Shown here: one piece after another, positions 61,595 through 64,000 of the stretch
How positions within the stretch are numbered: position 1 is the stretch's first letter
Layout of the letters: every line of letters begins with the position of its first letter
DNA from: Variovorax paradoxus
GTDB taxonomy: Bacteria; Pseudomonadota; Gammaproteobacteria; Burkholderiales; Burkholderiaceae_C
Reading direction: 5' to 3'
Assembly: GCF_024734665.1 (NCBI RefSeq)
Contig: NZ_CP102931.1
Span: forward strand, 4,338,001 to 4,402,000
DNA length: 64,000 nucleotides
Program-made: the position numbers and the translations under genes
Notes under the pieces: generated by a model
Seen by the model: only the letters and a program-made list of their open reading frames with translations
Told to the model about the DNA's origin: nothing
The model's database searches: none

Positions 61595-62206
61595 TCAGTG
61601 CAAACCGCCGCCGTAGTTGTCTTCGCGGATCACGCGCGGAGTGATTTCGCGCGGCTCGATGGAAACCGGCTGGTAGACCACGCGCTTCTGTTCTTCGTCG
61701 TAACGCATCTCGACATGACCGGACACCGGGAAGTCCTTGCGGAACGGGTGGCCGATGAAGCCGTAGTCGGTCAGGATGCGGCGCAGGTCGTCGTGACCGT
61801 CGAACACGATGCCGTAGAGGTCGAAGGCTTCGCGCTCGAACCAGGTGGCGGCATTCCAGACGGGCTGCAGCGAATCGACCACAGGCAGGTCTTCGTTCGG
61901 TGCAAACACCTTCAGGCGCACGCGCTGGTTGAGGCTTACCGACAGCAGGTGGGTGACGACGCAGTAGCGCTCGCCCTGCCACTCGCCTTCGCGGTAGTCG
62001 GAGTAGTCCATGCCGCAAAGGTCGATCAGCTGCTCGAAGTGGCAGCCGGGCGCATCGCGCAGCAGCAAGGCGGCTTCGATGTAGTCGGCAGCACCGACCA
62101 CCACGGTCACTTCTTCCAGGGCGAGCGTCACGCTCTTGGCCTTGGCGCCGAGCGTCTCGGCGATGGTGGCGCGCAGCACCTCCGGCGAAATTGCAAAGTC
62201 AGTCAT
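61595..62206 (-). CDS. nuoC: NADH-quinone oxidoreductase subunit C
   Basis: A 203-residue peripheral subunit, separate from NuoD (these are fused in E. coli). The family signature [20 protein letters not shown] (in part) and [17 protein letters not shown] are present. I chose the ATG at 62206, which gives [15 protein letters not shown] lies upstream. An in-frame ATG at 62233 falls inside nuoB. Confidence 0.96.
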   Translation of the reverse strand: MTDFAISPEVLRATIAETLGAKAKSVTLALEEVTVVVGAADYIEAALLLRDAPGCHFEQLIDLCGMDYSDYREGEWQGERYCVVTHLLSVSLNQRVRLKVFAPNEDLPVVDSLQPVWNAATWFEREAFDLYGIVFDGHDDLRRILTDYGFIGHPFRKDFPVSGHVEMRYDEEQKRVVYQPVSIEPREITPRVIREDNYGGGLH

Positions 62207-62219
62207 CGTCGGCAATCCC

Positions 62220-62699
62220 TCAGGCGCGGGCAATGGTGTTGGTGCGGCGAATCTTCTGCTGCAACTGGATCACGCCGTAGAGCAAAGCCTCGGCGGTGGG
62301 CGGGCAACCCGGAACGTAGACATCGACCGGCACGATGCGGTCGCAGCCGCGCACGACGGAATAGCTGTAGTGGTAGTAGCCACCACCATTCGCGCACGAA
62401 CCCATCGACAACACCCAGCGCGGCTCGGGCATCTGGTCATAGACCTTGCGCAAGGCCGGAGCCATCTTGTTGCACAGCGTGCCGGCCACGATCATCAGAT
62501 CGGACTGGCGCGGGCTGGGGCGAAACAGCATGCCGAAGCGATCGATGTCATAGCGGGCGGCGCCCGCGTGCATCATTTCCACCGCACAGCATGCGAGGCC
62601 GAAGGTCATCGGCCAGAGAGATCCGGTCTTCGCCCAATTCACCACCGAGTCGTAGGTGGTGGTGACGAAACCTTCTTTGAGAACGCCTTCAATGGCCAT
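62220..62699 (-). CDS. nuoB: NADH-quinone oxidoreductase subunit B
   Basis: A 159-residue subunit with the terminal [4Fe-4S] cluster N2: [11 protein letters not shown] (two adjacent cysteines), then the cysteines in [11 protein letters not shown] and PGCPP. It hands electrons to quinone. It is 12 bases after nuoA. Confidence 0.97.
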   Translation of the reverse strand: MAIEGVLKEGFVTTTYDSVVNWAKTGSLWPMTFGLACCAVEMMHAGAARYDIDRFGMLFRPSPRQSDLMIVAGTLCNKMAPALRKVYDQMPEPRWVLSMGSCANGGGYYHYSYSVVRGCDRIVPVDVYVPGCPPTAEALLYGVIQLQQKIRRTNTIARA

Positions 62700-62711
62700 C
62701 GTGATTCCTTG

Positions 62712-63071
62712 TCATTCCCAGTCGAGCGCGCCTTTTTTCCACTCGTAGGCAAAGCCCACGACGAGGATGGCGAGAAAGATCATCATGGCCCAGAAGCCGA
62801 CAGCACCGATCTCCTTGAGCGCAATGGCCCACGGAAAGAGAAAGGCAATTTCGAGATCGAACAGGATGAAGAGAATCGCAACGAGGTAGTAGCGCACGTC
62901 GAACTTCATGCGCGCGTCCTCGAAGGCTTCAAAGCCACACTCGTAGGGAGCGTTCTTTGCGGCGTCGGGCCTGTTGGGGCCGAGAATGTATCCGATGACC
63001 TGAGGGGCGACGCCTACGCCGACTCCGACCAGAATGAACAAAAGGACGGGGAGGTAGGAGTCGAGATTCAT
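62712..63071 (-). CDS. nuoA: NADH-quinone oxidoreductase subunit A
   Basis: A 119-residue, three-helix subunit and the first gene of the complex I operon. The conserved loop [20 protein letters not shown] (in part) covers the quinone entry. The ATG at 63071 gives MNLDSYLPV; an in-frame start at 63101 would add ten unusual residues. The promoter must lie between it and the tRNA-Leu gene or further up. Confidence 0.95.
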   Translation of the reverse strand: MNLDSYLPVLLFILVGVGVGVAPQVIGYILGPNRPDAAKNAPYECGFEAFEDARMKFDVRYYLVAILFILFDLEIAFLFPWAIALKEIGAVGFWAMMIFLAILVVGFAYEWKKGALDWE

Positions 63072-63138
63072 CGAGAGTTTTTCACCGCTTGCCACCGGCA
63101 AGAGGAGCCCCTGGATGAGGCTTTCTGCCGATGAGATT

Positions 63139-63223
63139 TGGTGCGGTCGGCGAGACTCGAACTCGCACAGCTTTCGCCACTACCCCCTCAAGATAGCGTG
63201 TCTACCAATTTCACCACGACCGC
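63139..63223 (-). tRNA. tRNA-Leu (anticodon GAG)
   Basis: An 85-base tRNA including an encoded CCA end. The acceptor stem GCGGTCG pairs with CGACCGC, followed by A and CCA. The D-loop has GAAATTGGTAGAC, typical of leucine tRNAs. The anticodon stem-loop is CTATC-TTGAGGG-GGTAG with anticodon GAG, reading CUC and CUU. A long variable arm (class II) and a T arm GCGAG-TTCGAGT-CTCGC complete it. It lies between secG and nuoA, the usual place in Burkholderiales. Confidence 0.95.
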
Positions 63224-63342
63224 GGTTTTTGCTGTTCGGATGGCATGAGGTACCTGCAAGAGGCATTTGGCTTTCCGAACAGATTTAGAGTTTACCCTGA
63301 AATGAAGCCATTTCTCACAGGCAACTCATGAAAACGAGTTGA

Positions 63343-63744
63343 TTACTTGCTCGGAATCTGGCCCGCGCCCGAAACCGGGGCAGCAGGAGCCGAAGCAGGC
63401 GCAGTGGGAGCCGCCGCACCAGGAATTTCACTCGCTGCACCAGAAGCCGGCGTGGCCGGTGCACCCACTGCAGCGCGCTCAAGAAGACTGCCACCGCCTG
63501 CAGGACGTGCATGGCTGAAATAGGCCAGCAGCAGCGTGCATGCGAAGAACACCGCAGCAAGCACAGCCGTGGTGCGCGAGAGGAAGTTGGCACTGCCGCT
63601 GGCACCGAACAGGCTGCCAGCACTGCCGCTGCCGAAGGCCGCACCCATGTCGGCGCCCTTGCCGTGCTGGATCAGGATCAGGCCGATCATTGCGAGGGCC
63701 GTCAGCATCTGCACGCCGACCAGTAGATTGAGGACCAGGTTCAT
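63343..63744 (-). CDS. secG: Preprotein translocase subunit SecG
   Basis: A 133-residue membrane protein of the SecYEG channel. Two helices and the conserved loop IQHGKGADMGAAFGSGSAGSLFG (in part) define SecG. The C-terminal ~50 residues are an Ala/Pro-rich tail, longer than in E. coli. It lies 36 bases after tpiA and is followed by tRNA-Leu. Confidence 0.95.
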   Translation of the reverse strand: MNLVLNLLVGVQMLTALAMIGLILIQHGKGADMGAAFGSGSAGSLFGASGSANFLSRTTAVLAAVFFACTLLLAYFSHARPAGGGSLLERAAVGAPATPASGAASEIPGAAAPTAPASAPAAPVSGAGQIPSK

Positions 63745-63780
63745 TCGTTCTTACTCCTAAGTGATACAGCCGTTGCGCGT

Positions 63781-64000
63781 TCAGCGCGCAGCGGCGGAAA
63801 TGATCTGCAGAAAATCGGGCGCCTTGAGCGAAGCGCCACCGATGAGGCCGCCATCGATGTCGGCCTGCGCCAGCAGTTCTGCGGCGTTGGCGGCGTTCAT
63901 GCTGCCGCCATAAAGAATCTGGATGCCGGCGGCATGCTCGCTCGCTGCGTGATGCAACTGCGCGCGCAGCACCGCATGCACCGCTTGCGCCTGCTCCGGC
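63781..64000 (-). CDS. tpiA: Triose-phosphate isomerase, C-terminal part (partial)
   Basis: The last ~73 residues of TIM, with the start outside the window. The phosphate-binding [20 protein letters not shown] (in part) and [17 protein letters not shown] are diagnostic. The enzyme interconverts dihydroxyacetone phosphate and glyceraldehyde-3-phosphate. The tpiA-secG-tRNA-nuo order is typical of the order Burkholderiales. Confidence 0.95.
   Translation of the reverse strand, partial: PEQAQAVHAVLRAQLHHAASEHAAGIQILYGGSMNAANAAELLAQADIDGGLIGGASLKAPDFLQIISAAAR

Noticed and set aside
63232..63282. Inverted repeat CTGTTCGGA / TCCGAACAG between secG and the tRNA
   Set aside because: The 9-base arms are perfect but 33 bases apart and without a T-tract in either direction, so I could not support a terminator or a regulatory element.

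Overview
The window is a chromosomal segment of a high-GC betaproteobacterium, most likely Comamonadaceae and Variovorax-like. The evidence is the tpiA-secG-tRNA-Leu-nuoA-N block ending in DUF2818, the several tripartite export and liv-type uptake systems, and uniformly GC-rich codon use. The genus is an inference from gene content and order, not from a marker-gene comparison. No prophage, insertion sequence, integrase or CRISPR array was seen.

Region 1 (1-9.6 kb) is housekeeping: an ArsC-family reductase, queG and tsaE with overlapping divergent starts, the cell-wall amidase amiC, a glycine-zipper lipoprotein, a DedA membrane protein, an acetyltransferase, a dienelactone hydrolase fused to an NTF2-like domain, mutL, and a lipoprotein alpha/beta hydrolase.

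Region 2 (9.6-14.7 kb) is a redox operon: a short-chain dehydrogenase, a monohaem cytochrome c and the small and large subunits of an isoquinoline-oxidoreductase-type molybdenum hydroxylase. An AraC-family regulator is transcribed away from it.

Region 3 (14.7-31.1 kb) is accessory metabolism and regulation. It holds miaA with a LolD-like ABC ATPase and a GntR-controlled cassette (PhyH dioxygenase, SAF-domain oxidoreductase, divergent PLP lyase) with a perfect operator palindrome. An ECF42-type sigma factor with its DGPF partner has a matching candidate promoter. A class C beta-lactamase-like hydrolase, an FtsX-type permease broken by one extra G, a penicillin-acylase-like lipoprotein, a cysteine-desulfhydrase-like enzyme and an AttH/CrtC-like protein follow.

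Region 4 (31.1-45.4 kb) begins with a nested inverted-repeat element, a DUF4399 protein, the decayed end of a receiver-like gene and a YXWGXW protein with a long palindromic terminator. Then come a complete branched-chain-amino-acid-type ABC uptake operon with two tandem binding proteins, an AGE-family sugar epimerase, and a MarR-controlled tripartite drug-efflux operon whose promoter and operator are visible.

Region 5 (45.4-64 kb) has an exporter of the MsbA/LmrA type facing a 17-gene unit: nuoA to nuoN, DUF2818, a NUDIX hydrolase and DUF1178. Upstream are tRNA-Leu(GAG), secG and the 3' end of tpiA. The most notable leads are the GntR/PhyH/SAF/PLP cassette, the ECF42 promoter, the frameshifted permease with its scattered partners, the receiver-like gene remnant, and a recurring -10 box placed right at start codons that lack Shine-Dalgarno sites.
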